A stretch of 64,000 nucleotides of DNA from Tribonema minus. Lineage: Eukaryota > Sar > Xanthophyceae > Tribonematales > Tribonemataceae. The stretch covers positions 1,178,001 through 1,242,000 of the forward strand of contig JAFCMP010000046.1 in assembly GCA_017506865.1 (NCBI GenBank), given 5' to 3'. Both the position numbers and the translations under genes were made by a program. This document shows, in pieces, positions 35,276 to 46,900 of the stretch. Below the pieces are notes generated by a model that was not told where the DNA came from, searched no databases, and worked only from the letters and a program-made list of their open reading frames with translations. Positions within the stretch are counted from its first letter, which is position 1. The number at the start of each line of letters is the position of its first letter.

Positions 35276-35357
35276 GCTGCTGCGTTGACGCAAGCTTTTC
35301 GATTGCATAGGCAACCCGGCCTCCCTTGGGCCTTTATAAATACAAGTCCATACGTAC

Positions 35358-36280
35358 ATTCCTCAACGAGCCCATGTACTCCACAACGGCTACGTTCGAT
35401 GGCCTATCCTGGCAGCTGGCCGTCAAACGCGCCATCGGAGTAGAGGAGCAGACGGCAGGCTGCAAGCTGTGCGGGAAGTCGCCGGGCGGCACCCTGCATG
35501 CACGGCTGTGTCAAGCGCCACGCGTCAAGGCGCACGACACCATCGTCCACAATAGCGTCAAGAGGGCCACGCAGCGCATCCTGCGGCAATACCTTAAAAC
35601 GGGACTGGTGGACGAGGACTACACGCCGTTTCTGGGGTCCGCCGGGCCGCCGGGGAGTCGCAGGATGGACATCGTGCTGCCTGCCGACGCCTTCCCGGTG
35701 ACCGGCTACGACGACCCGACACGCCACCTACCGCTCATGGTGGACGTTACCTGCTTCGAGGCACAGGTGGCGTCGCGGGCGGCGAAGACTGCAGCAGACC
35801 CCGAGCGATGCTGCCGCGACCAAGAGGCCGCCAAGACTACCCACTATTCTGGTCATTATGATCAGAATTGCTGCAAACTTGCCACGTTGGCAATAGGGTC
35901 ATTTGGCAGCATCGGGGAGCAGGGGCGGAAGCTGCTGGAGGCTGTGGCGACGGAGTATGCCAGCAGGATGTCAGTGCCCGGAGGAGCGCGCCCTAAAGCT
36001 CTCAAGGGCATCGCCCTGGCGCGCTTACGCTCGGCACTGTCGGCAGCGCTCCACATGGCGTACTCTGGCCGTGTCATGACACACATGGCAGAATCCAGGG
36101 GGGGGGGGCACATGGAGGAGGACGTAGGGGAGGACCCTGAGATGCCATTTGGCGGCGGCGGCGTTTGAGTGGTTGTCGTTGCGACACTTTCAGACTGTCA
36201 TACGACATGTAGATTCCTTACAGCTAAATGCCAATCATCTGGGCTTTTTCGCGCCCTGAGCGAGAATCAATAAAAAGTAC
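35358..36280 (+). mobile_element. LINE-B copy 2, 5'-truncated and split by LINE-A
   Basis: It starts at ATTCCTCAACGAG, equivalent to 27778 in copy 1, and ends with the GTAC tail at 36280. Its first nine bases also appear at 30232-30240 because LINE-A duplicated them on insertion. Its own target duplication (30211-30231 with 36281-36301, about 19 of 21 bases) brackets both elements. Its open frame (to 36168) repeats the knuckle and endonuclease of copy 1; a chance Met in the LINE-A tail at 35326 gives it a start. Confidence 0.9.
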
Positions 36281-36301
36281 ATACTCTACAGATTAGAGCA
36301 C

Positions 36302-36853
36302 TTAGTGATCCATGACCATTGTCCTCAGTTCTGGGCGCTGCTAACAGTAGCCCAGGCCTGCACAAAGCTGTTCACGGTTAGGACCATTTTGGCAGAGACA
36401 CGGGAGGCCTTAAAGTGGGTCTGGTCGTGTAGAGGCAGTAGCTTAGGCACTTTGGTGCAGCATGGTAGTGGGGACCAATCAGGGTTTGGGTGGGGGGTGT
36501 TGGGGTTGGGTCGGACTCTTCGTAGCAACAGCATTGATACCTTTAGCACCAGTGCCTGGTGCCCAGTGATCATTTTGCCTAGAGGCGTGATTCAGACGTG
36601 TCAGCATGGTCCTCAGTTCTGGGCGCTGTCAAAGGCGACCCAGGCCTGCATAAATCTTTTCCAAGACGGGACAAGTGTGCCTCACGGCTGAGCAACCCTA
36701 AGTAGGGTTTGGTTTTGGGGTGTTGGTGGTAGTGTGAAGAGGGGGAAGCCTGTTTGCGTTTGAGTCTCTCTTCGGAGAAGGAATGTTGCATTGAGTGCAC
36801 ATCCACAGAGAGGGCTTTTCGCGCCCCTTGCGAAGCGAAATTAATAAAAGTAC
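36302..36853 (+). mobile_element. Element X, short copy
   Basis: It is an inverted, 5'-truncated copy of 29028-29583 at high identity. It ends GGCTTTTCGCGCCCC, then AAATTAATAAAAGTAC. It abuts the right target duplication of LINE-B copy 2. With the long copy it makes LINE-A appear to be flanked by 555-bp inverted repeats, though the two are independent insertions. Confidence 0.8.
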
Positions 36854-37649
36854 ATTATACATGTTTAGAGCATATTCTTGCATTCTTGCAAGCACGTTGT
36901 CCACTGCGCAGACAAATTTTTGCAAAGAAGTCCTGAACGTAATGTACTACAGTAGAGTGGAGGGTGTGCACAAAAAAAACGCGCATCTGCTACCCTGTTC
37001 TCAGCAAATGGTGACAAATTTGCATATGTACAGCTGCTACATAGACTGCTGTGAACGTCATTAGATCGCAAGCCAGTGAAAATTGAAAATTTCAGCATTC
37101 TCAAACTATGCAAGAGATATATGGACAGAACCCATCATCGCTGCATAGGCTCAACACAGTGCCAAACAGCTGCAAACAGCTACACCTGGCAAGAGCGTTG
37201 CTTCCCTTTGGACTAGTCAGTCACGATGCCTTCATAATCCCAAGGCAAGGCACGTTTTGCAGAGGGGGCTTGGACACTGCGACGAGAGTAGAGTTTCACA
37301 GGACTCCTTCTCCAGCTGCTGCCGCTTCTCCACTCTGACGTTATCTAGAGCAATGGCTTGACAACGCCGCCAGCCGGGAACGCACTGCGCCTGTTTCCGC
37401 TGCAAATCACTTGGTTCCTAACAGGTTCCACAGGTTCCCCACGATCGATGCAGCCTTCGGCACAGCCAAAGGTTCTAGACTGAGCGCAGAAGTCGATTCG
37501 GCGTCCGCGTCGTCAGCGCTAGCGCTGGAATTTCTACTGTGCCCTCTGCTGAGCTCATCGTGGTTGCCAACTTCACGCACGCCAACTTGAAGTGCAACAG
37601 TTGAAGTTGGTGCGAGGAGGAGGTGAGACGTAGTGTTGGCTGTGAGACG
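36854..37649. other. Unassigned sequence inside the hAT-bounded region
   Basis: No gene or recognised element. It contains a 19-bp tandem duplication (GTGAGACGTAGTGTTGGC-type, about 37623-37660) just before the GAGTAC-rich right arm of the host element. It could be original internal sequence of that element or another insertion. Confidence 0.4.
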
Positions 37650-37951
37650 TAGTGTTGGCCAGAAGTACTCTGCTGATAGAGTGACAGAGTAGATTACTCC
37701 AGTTGCATACCCAACGAGTAATAATCACTTTTTTTTTACTCTAACTCGACATCAAAGTGTATTTTTGTGATAGAGTACGAGTAGCCAGTCTAATTGCCGC
37801 TGGATTTTTTAGTCAGTAACGAGTGTGCACTCGTTCAGGCTCGGCAAGTTTGTGTAGAGTAGGAATAATCCACTCCTTGATGGTTACTCACTCTACTACT
37901 CTACTCTAGTTAATTTTTTTCACTCGTACTCGTCCCGCCTGTGCTGCCCTC

Positions 37952-39024
37952 TCAGTTCATAGTCATTGCAACCAGCTTTGCAACAAACTTGAGTATATAT
38001 ACAAGATCATGAGCACAGTACTGCGAATGTGTGAGGGGAAGGCTGCGCCTCAAGCACATAACACATGAGGTTGTTCCAGGACTTGGAGCTTGACAACAAA
38101 CATGAGGAAACTACGGTGAGCATCACCACTCAATGTCAGCCGCCGAGGTTGCCCAACGGTGGCATGCGGCATGCATTAGGTGCTATATGATGCCAGCGGA
38201 CAACATCAGCTATGAGAAGTGTGCATTGCAGTCATGCACATGAACCTGCACTTCCAAGCATGTGCGGCATGTGACGCGCAACTTGCCATTCACGCCAGGT
38301 ACCAAGCAGGAGTGTTGGTGGTGCATCAAGCAAGCAGCGCGCAGGAGAAGCAAGCACGCAGCGTCCGTACACTATTTTCTGCGGCGTGATGTGAGCATTC
38401 AAGATGACATTTGCAGTAAACTGCTACAAGCACAGCGTAGCGGTATAATGTTGACGTACCGGTGGTCATCAGCTAATGTCCATGTGAACGCAGTCAGCAT
38501 TTTGAGAGCACGCAGGAGAGGGCATTGCATCACACAAAATATCAAGGATGGTGGAACTGCAATATGCACACAATAAATGTCAGAATGACATTGAGCTCCT
38601 GAGGGCCTGAGGGCCTGTAAAGTCAATTGTGACTGAATATGCCAGCTACGTGCCTCCCTGAAGACACAATTTTCTTTGCAACAGCTGCCTGTCCATAGCA
38701 GCAGCCATTATAACATTGTCTATGTTCAACTTATTTTAACTTAGACAAAAACTCAGACCTACTACTTACTGTAGACTACTTGTGAAACGCGCCTTCACCG
38801 CGTCATGATAAGATTGCAAGTCAAAAGAGTAGCTCAGCCTGCCCTTTCCTGCCAGTACCCTGTCATAGAAGCAAGAGGTGTGTGTGCATGTCTCACAACA
38901 CAACGCCAGCTGTCTGTGCCCTTAGCATGATGCGCGCTGACGTACAGGTGCAGTGTCCATGATTGTGCGAGTGGCCGGATGTGACGACATGTCCTCTTCT
39001 TCTGCCAGTGGTCGCGTGTCCCCC
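37952..39024. other. Intergenic, nothing recognised
   Basis: Short open frames only. This is the downstream flank of the minus-strand orphan gene. Confidence 0.5.
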
Positions 39025-41548
39025 TTAAGCAGCCTCGCAGGGTTCCTGCCGGGCACTCCCACGGCGATCGAGGGCTTTGAACTCCTCTGAGCTGAGGGTG
39101 GATCTGCACTGGAAGTAGTGCAGGTTGATCACGACCTGCATTTGTGCGCTGTTGGAATCCCCAGCCACTGCAGCCTGCACATCATCCTCACTCTCTGCGG
39201 CGAGGCTCATGGTGAAGACGGCTGTGCCAAGTGCCAAGCGGCCCTGCATATACAGTCAAGGGTACACAGTGAGTTGGCTGCCGTAGGTGGTAATGCATTT
39301 CATGAGCTGCACCTCGACATTGAGCTTGCGGCACAACGACATGCTGCCTTGATATGCACCTCAAATCATATTTTATAAATGCATAATGCAATGGCCTCGT
39401 TTGTACCAGCAGCATCTACCACATTAGCCCTGCCGGCCATGCAAGTGCCTTGAGACATAAGCAAAACAATGGGTCAAAATAGCTACTTCAAAGCATATGC
39501 GTTCAGCAGGCCTGAGGTAGGCCGGTTCCTGTACACAAGTCAACATGCAGTTGCACCAACAATTTTATCTTCCTGCCATAAGTAGTAGTAGTAAGTGGCG
39601 CAGTATAAGTCCTCCGCCGAGATATGTTTGAAATAGATGAGCAGGTGGGACATGGTGTCTGCTTGATGTTCAACTGACAAAACAACACACCCCGTGGATG
39701 ACGACACAATGATAATAATGTGCAGCCACTAACGCCTAACAACACACCTCGTGGATGACGACACAATGATAATAACGTGCAGCCACTAACGCCTATCAAA
39801 CCATTGGCCCGTAGAACGAGTGTGTGTCCTGCATACGATAACATGCTATTTGGACCGTGACAGAAGAAAATCAGCATCAGGTTATGTGGTTGTAGGTCAG
39901 CTATCACCGTCAGGCATCGCCATGCTGCATGAGGCTGCCTTTCCAGCCTGCCAAAGCTCAAGCGCTATTGACAGTGCCTCATGCAGGACCTCACCTTGAG
40001 AGCTCGTCGAACGTCGGCCTGCTTGTTGAGGCTGGTGCCATCCTCAGTTGCAAAGAGCGCTGCTGTGGCCCGTGTGCCCCACGCCGCCGTGGTGGCGTAG
40101 AAATTCTGATCCGCTTCGTCCCTCACGTGTGCCACTGCGCCAGCGCTGATCCGTCGGAGTGCCGCAAAAACAGGTGCGAACGAGGCTTTGGGCAGCGCCA
40201 CCCTACAATACCCAACCTTCTCACGCCACCGGCGCCGCTCCTCCAAGGACAGACGCGTGCCATACCGGATTACTAGCGGGCCATGGCTCTTGGGGGTCGG
40301 CAGCGCCCTCAGCACCACCTTGTCGCTCATGAAGTTGGGGACGGTCTAGAGGCTCCGCTGGGGGGGGGGGAGCTGATACATGGACGGGTCCACCAGGCCC
40401 AGCGCTAAACTGCCTGCACAGGTGACAAGGAGTGATGGAAGATTGCAAAACAAGTGCCTGCTAATTGCCAGTTGAATGACAGCAGAGAACAACTCAAGCG
40501 TGGTAACCCTGTACTTATGATACTACAAGCTGGGATGGTGGACCACTGGACCGCTGGTGGTGGTTTTCGGAGGATGCTGCTGTTAATTGGCAAGAACAAT
40601 GCAGTGGTGCTCTGGTCAGTGCCTTCGTGGACGAGCAGCCAAGCATCATAGTGTCTGAGAGTGGTCATTTCTAGGCATCAGATAATTATGTTTCATCACT
40701 GAACATGGACCATGCTGCACATGTTGCATGATAATAGTGGTATGCAATTGAGCTAGCTCCGACTCACCGTAGAAGTGAACATGGTCACCCACCACGTTTT
40801 CGCGATGCCATGGGCGCTTCTGCAGTAGCAGTACATGCCCTCCATCCCTTTAGTCCAGCCGGTCCAACATGGCGTGCTTAGTGTAAGCGACATCGAGCAA
40901 CTTGCCGTACCAGATCATCGTCTCATCTCCGCATACAATGAACCTGGACAAGTACTCTGAAGGCAGCTTCGGACTGTCCCAGGGACGCGGCAGGCAATTG
41001 CTCGGTACCCACAACACCAGAAGAGCGTCAAAGTCGGGAGGGCCATTGAAAGGTGCAGCATCTCCCTCCTCGTATTCCAGCCCATTGTCAAGGAACCACG
41101 GAGACAGAGCCAGCGGCACGGCACCTGCCAAGATCAAAATAAAAACTGTGAACTTCCGAAGAATAAACGCATCCAATCCAATCCACAAAACATGCATGCC
41201 CCATGCATGCCCTAATCTGATGCAGCCTCCATGCGAGCATCGCCATGGACCTGGCTCTGGTTGCACAAGTCTCCTGCATCCAGCATATTTTCAAAGGCTC
41301 GCATGACAACAAGCACATCTTGACGCAAAGGCAACGAAGGCCGCGCAGCCTGACCAGCCTTGCCGCCGACTGCACCTGATGAGCCTGTCGGCGCAGACTT
41401 GTGTCGTGTCGTCGAGAGCAGCGACGGCGCATGCTGAACGGGCAGTAATCATTTGTGTGCGGGTCTCACCTCGTGTGTATGGGTTGTACTCAGGCTCACG
41501 GGGCTCACGAGCACGGTACACACGAGTCTCTTCAGCCTCTTCAGCCAT
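39025..41548 (-). CDS. Orphan spliced gene, unknown function
   Basis: Model of four exons: 41548-41470, 41124-40937, 40345-39995 and 39243-39025; 837 nt, 278 aa, phases agree. I do not recognise the family. The product is soluble and begins MAEEAEETRVYRAREPREPE, with no signal peptide, so it is unlikely to be plastid-targeted. Notable segments are SPWFLDNGLEYEEGDAAPFN, DALLVLWVPSN, TVPNFMSDKVVLRALP, SLEERRRWREKVGYCRVALP and the C-terminal SSEEFKALDRRGSARQEPC. Exon 1 joins exon 2 directly in phase; an attractive open stretch at 41369-41251 (LPLRQDVLVVMRAFENMLDA) does not fit the phase and may be an alternative exon. Upstream of exon 3 the same frame stays open (LALGLVDPSMYQL) until a TAG just before the chosen acceptor, next to an 11-C run, so this boundary is uncertain. 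Confidence 0.5.
39681..39795. repeat. Tandem repeat, 57 bp x 2
   Basis: Two near-identical copies beginning AACAACACACCYCGTGGATG, in the intron between the last two exons of the orphan gene. Confidence 0.9.
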
Positions 41549-43983
41549 GCTGTTTCTTGGTGGGGGCGGCGGCCTTGCTTGCTCTTTGCTTTACGTACTT
41601 CTCAACGCTGAAATGAACGGGGGACCGGGTCGATGATGTTCAGACGCGGAACCCGGTTGCGGCGGAGACAGCGGCAGCGTGAAATTTGGTTGGAAACAGC
41701 AAGTGTAGTAGTTTAGTAGTTTCTGAAAAGGGCGCAAGTGATAGTGCTGTAGACATGCGCCAGTTCCGAAAGTCGTCTGTTGACAGCTGTGAATGGGCAA
41801 TGAACTGCAACAGAGAGTGACATAACATCGGTGCAAGGGGGGTCTTGCGTGAATGCAATGTGTACATGCCCACACGCACGTGCAAATATTTTAATATGAG
41901 GTATGAGAAGTGCAACCCCCTCATCAAGTACAACGTTGAAGCTAACCAATAGCTGCACCTTCTGTAGCAGCCATGGTCACGTATACTATAGTAATACATT
42001 TACGCAAACATAAACTTCGAAGTATGATACTTTGAAGTACAACAGCTATATACCAGCCCGCACTGAACACAGACCTGCTTATCACGGAGGCATATCAGCA
42101 TTTTCCACAGTGAGAGACAACCTTGAAATGAGCCACGGCCGGTACCAGCATATCATCTGGATGCTCACTATGTTCACTTGCCTGCTTGTTCTGAAAGATA
42201 CACGACAGGCAAGGTATTTCCGCCCTGGAGCGGAAGTCAAACAGTTAGGAGGCGTTGCGCTGGTGTGAATGCGCTCCGCTCTGTTGGCAACGCTCCACAT
42301 GGCGTATTGTTTGCGTGTTGTGACTGACGTGGCAGAGTCGGGGGGGGGGGGGGGGCAGATGGATGAGGACTCAGAGGGGGGGGGGAGGCGCCATTTGGCA
42401 ACATCGTTCACTAGTGGCTTGTCAATGCGAACCGAGACACTTTCAAGGTGTTTTAAAGATTCATGTAGATTCTGGTAGCAAGCTGGACATCCACCATCTA
42501 GACTTTTTTGCGCCCTTACCGAGAGTAATCCAAACGTACACAGCATACCTCGAGGTTATCATCTCGTACCACCTTGATGCTCTGATAGGGTTATCACGCT
42601 TGCCAACAGTGTGTCAGCAGGAGCAGTTCAAAGCCATTGGTTCCTACTTCAAGCATGACTGCGTTCCTCTGCAGACCCCCATATAACCCTGACAGTCTGA
42701 TTGAGTGTCACCACCCCAGGCACATAGGTAACTGGTTGTTAACGCGCCTGACCGGGCACTTGCATCTGAAGGACAGCCAACATGCTTTGTTGGGTTCATA
42801 CAAGCTCAAAAGGAGCATATGTGTTGTATACAATTAGGTGCATGACAGACTAGGGCCTGCGCCCCTCTGGAGGATGTTGATAAAGTACAACGTTCACTGA
42901 AGTGCCTGAGCCCCCGCACCACGTTTAAGGTATGTAGAGACATTGCACTCACCACATTCAACATATGCAGATACCATTGCAGGAGAACTGCATTAAGTAA
43001 GCCAGTTACTGAAGGAATGTCAAAGCGAAAGGCTGATAGTTGTGTGTGACATTCTTAAAATGCTTCTAGAAACACAATGCAAGTCCACCGTGCACTTAGA
43101 CTCAAGGAGCAGTTCTGCCTAGCTCCTAGGGAGCTGCGATTTCCATATGCTCGCATCATGCGCTTTTCAACAGCACTTCAATGCCGCCATTGTGCATGCA
43201 TTGCAAACAACAAGCGATTCAACAGTCATGCATGATGTGCACAGGGACAGCATGGGTGTGATGATGTGAATTCACATTTGGGCGCTGTTGAAGCGGCCTC
43301 TCATAATCTCATCCAGGCCAGGAGCGTGTGCGAATTGCTGCTTCTGTGCACTGTGTTGGCATTGCCTGACTGGCCCATCAAAGCATGGACCAAGCTCAGG
43401 CGTAGTGAAGCCTAGGAACAGAGGATATATGTGGCAAGGATTTGCTCGCCAGTGTTTACAATGGTCATGCACCAATTGGTCGCTTGGCAATGGCAAATGC
43501 CATTGTGTTGCTTCCGCAAACTATGTACGGCGCCCTCCCATTTAGTGTGTGTCTGTTCCCTCAAAGTCCCACTCATGTTAGCACGGTGTATAATGCACAG
43601 CGGTTGCGCTGCGGCCGCTGCTGCCGCGCCACAGCCGCTTCTGACGTCAAGCATTACTCAATGAGGTGCCTGGCAAATGCAGAGCTGCAGGCAGGCAGCG
43701 ACCACAGTGGCACGGTGCACGCAGTTTGTGCACGGATGCTCAGCTTCGCTTGAATTACGCAAAGTTACCAGCGCGTACCGTCCCACCTTCCCACGTCCAC
43801 TTCTTGATGAGGTGTTTTGCATTGACAAGGCTTTGCAGCAACCTATGCTTAGCTCCGCACCGCCAAGACAATGCTCGGTCGGCCAATGTGCCCTGGGCTG
43901 CCACAGCCACCACCAGCGGAGCTGCAGCGGCAAATGTAATCTGGTTGAGCAGTGCTGCTGCTGCTACTGCTGCTGCTGCTGCA
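41549..43983. other. Intergenic region with one LINE-B relic
   Basis: It lies between the 5' end of the orphan gene and the 3' end of the coiled-coil gene, both on the minus strand. No gene is seen; a CAG/CTG-rich short tract lies at about 43947-43982 next to the stop codon of the coiled-coil gene. Confidence 0.45.
42215..42539 (+). mobile_element. Old LINE-B 3' fragment
   Basis: It is diverged but collinear with the end of LINE-B: CTCCACATGGCGTAYT, an expanded G run (16 G at 42340-42355 against 9 in LINE-B), GACACTTTCA, CATGTAGATTC, CTTTTTTGCGCCC and a GTAC end. It is much older than the two copies in the nest. Confidence 0.8.
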
Positions 43984-46900
43984 CTATCTAAGCGTCACGC
44001 CGAAGACTGTGGCCACGTGTTGCTCAACGAAGCGCTGCATGTCCAGAAGCAGGCCGCGTAACCAGGAGTCAAAGACGGGGTCCTCTTGCGCCGCTGATTC
44101 CATGCTGGCGTCCGCAGCGCCATCTGCACGGGTGCACGTGAATGAGCGCTGTTGAGCAACTCTTTGGGGTCTCCATGAGCGCTGAGTACAAGTGATCGTC
44201 CATGCGCATTGAGACACTGTCAAGTTTTCACCAGACAGGTGGATTCTGGTAGCAGGCTGGACATGTACCATCTCGGCTTTTGCGCCTCCTAAGCGAGAGA
44301 TGGTAAACGTATAATCACCAAGGTGGGCACGACCCAATCGCTGCTGGCGCGTCCCCTAAGAATGCGCAAATAATCACTAGCACTAGATCATCGGTGAAGT
44401 AACGTCAACATGTGACGCACCTGCGCTGTGTCGCGCCTGCCCCGGCCGCAGCAGCAGCCTGGTGAACTTGGGCAGGACTTCATCTTCAACAAATGTGCGA
44501 ATCTGCCCAGATGACAGCGAGCCATGCGCCTGTACCTCTGGGCTGCCCTCCAACTTTATGCTCACAGTGGGTGACACCTGGCATAAGCGCCAAGAGAGAC
44601 AGGAGTTTGGATTTGAGTTTGATTATTGGTGTGCTGATCAATTGTGCACCTGTGTTTGACTGAAGAGCACTAGTTCAAACCAGCTTGGTTGCATGTCGTT
44701 GATGCACGTACATCGTGTTGATGGCTGCTCGTTGATGCACGTACATCGTGTTGATGGCTGCTGATGTGATCTCCGTGTTCAGCATCCATTGTGAATATAA
44801 CGATAATAGTTACCAACACATCATCCGTCATGGCAAGAGCATCTGAGATGGTGTACCTCACGGTAGATCGGCCAGAAGTGGCCAAGACGAAGGTTTTGCA
44901 TTCAACAATGTCAGGTACCATTTGCACCCACAGCTGTTGGCAACATACCAATTAACGCTTTGAGCTTTCTCTCCTTTGAAGTATCGTGCAGAATAACTCG
45001 CACAATCTCTGAGCACTGTCGTTGTGTGGACAAAGCCCGGACACACTGCCAACAGGCATGCATGACAGTTGACTCACTCACTTACCACACACAGCCTGAT
45101 GGAGTCTTTGAGTGCCATCTCCAGCGCCTGCTCACAGCTGTGCATGGCCCTCTCATGAACTCTCTTTGAAGCGTCCGCTGCCAGCTGTAGTGATCGCCGT
45201 TCTCCCTCCCGCTCCCCCTGAAATACACGCAACAAGTTGAGCCATTGTTAAGCGTGCTTGAAGCCGACGTTCGAGCAAGGCATGCATTGTGCATATGCAT
45301 TGCATGCTGGCAAAAATAAGATAGCACGACGAGAACTACTAGTAGAGTTTGAGGTCATGTACCCCATTAAGCAGGTTGATGCGACATCCATCACGAGCCT
45401 TGGCAATGTCACCATACATGTAAAAATTGTTGCGTGTAATGCGCAAAGCAGTGCTCATCTCGTACATGGAGCATCACAGGCTCACCTGAAGTTTTCCCTT
45501 CAGCTCCGCCATCTCTAACTTAAGTATCTCACACCCGTTTTGCGCCTCAGTTCGGACGCGTTCTGCCTCTGATTCCACTCTATGCAGCTCCCGCCAAACA
45601 CCGGCCAGCTCCATTTGGTGCTCCTGCACAGGCAACATGATAGCGGGCATTGTGAACGAATGGCCATCCAAGGCTGCAAGGCAAGACAGTTTTAGCACAT
45701 TAGCGCAGCATACCGTACTGGCGTCAGAAGTCTGGATCATGTATGTGTTCACAAGTATTGAGAAAAAAGTGACCATTGTGTCAGCAGCATGTCTGCTGCA
45801 GCATAACATAGCATTTGAGGTTTTGTGCAACTCTTGCTGAACGTCACCCTCTCAGCGATTGCGCTCTATCGTCACAAAGGGTGTACCATACGACAGGCAT
45901 TCGTTGTGTTGTGTCAGGCCTCGTCCATCACAATGTACGCATAGGTACCGAGTAAAAACTTTTGCGAACCTGCTGTAACGATTGCTGGCGTTGCACAAGC
46001 TGCAGCTGGTGCTGCTCATGCAGCCTGCTGAGCAATGATGACTGCTCCTGCTGCAGCCTGTGGGCTTGCTCTTCCAGGCATGTGATCTTGCTCTCTGCGC
46101 AGCAGCAAACACCAAGCCAAGAATTCGGTCACTTCACAGAGTCAATTTAATTTGCGATAGTGCTCAACATGCTGTGGTGCATGTGGTAAGTAGGTTCGGT
46201 GTAGCATAAGCCAAGAGTAACAAAATGGCGCACTAGGATGGGCAACAGCTGACATCCTCAGTGTTTCACAAGAGTTTGTAAAGCTGTATCTCAGACCCGT
46301 GGTATCTACAAGCGACTTGATGATTCAGTGATAATGGCCCCTGGTGACCGCAGTTCCCAGCCCATGTTGCAGTTGCAGCTCACTGGCACAAGGTATTGAA
46401 GTAGCTGATTGCGGGCAATGGCATTACTCAACAATGGTGGCACTGCTCAGCACCTAGCGCATGGCGCCACAACTGCCATCTCAGGACGAGACACTGATCG
46501 CTCACAACCACGCACACACACTACTCATGTGCTCACAGTGAACTTCACCTGCAAGTTGCAGCTGCAGAGCCCGACTCTTCTCCTCCCCCTCGAGGCCGCA
46601 CGCCTGATCCTCTCTCCTAGCAGAGCGACTACTAGGGCTAGGGCTTCCGCCAAGCTGAGCATCACCACATGTGCCCGCCGTGCACGCCGCCTCCGCAGCA
46701 CGCAGCGCACTGCACAGCGCCGCAATCTGCGCATCGTACTGCTCCGCACGATTCGCAAACTCGGTGCTGCCGCGAACGGCGCTCGTCACGGCGAGTTCCT
46801 CGAGCTCCATCGTGTTCTGCAGCGCCTTTTCCAGTTCCGCGCGCAGTCCCGCTTCTGTGGAACGCGCTGCTGAGCGCTGCTGCTCTAGCTCTGCCGCCAT

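Larger units (their letters stand above)
30241..35357 (+). mobile_element. LINE-A, apparently full-length non-LTR retrotransposon
   Basis: The unit consists of telomeric repeats, a 31-bp leader, one long ORF and a short 3' UTR ending AAATACAAGTCCATACGTAC. It is flanked by the direct repeat GTACATTCCTCAA (30228-30240; 35354-35366; the 4-bp GTAC may belong to the element, leaving 9 bp). It is inserted in the first bases of LINE-B copy 2, whose own target duplication, ATACTCTACA[T/G]ATTAGAG, lies at 30211-30228 and 36281-36298. It therefore arrived later than LINE-B copy 2. A truncated relative lies at 11832-11947. Confidence 0.9.
27392..37943. mobile_element. hAT-type element serving as host for a nest of LINE insertions
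   Basis: Left end CACAGGCGGGACGAGTA at 27392 and right end, the inverse complement of the same 17 bases, at 37927-37943. Both are flanked by the 8-bp duplication CTGCCCTC (27384-27391 and 37944-37951), as in hAT transposons. What remains of the original element is GAGTAC/GAGTAG-rich DNA at 27392-27423, about 28702-28740, 28838-28966, 30172-30231 and about 37650-37943. The rest, about 9 kb, is inserted retrotransposon sequence. No hAT transposase was seen. The arms continue similar past the 17 bp (AACTAGAGTA in both). Confidence 0.8.

Noticed and set aside
29028-36853. One large DNA transposon with 555-bp terminal inverted repeats carrying a reverse transcriptase
   Set aside because: The inverted X copies have their own tails and different 5' truncations, and target duplications of LINE-A and LINE-B lie between them.
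41251-41369. Additional exon of the orphan gene
   Set aside because: The peptide looks plausible but including it breaks the phase into the next exon, while skipping it keeps the frame.
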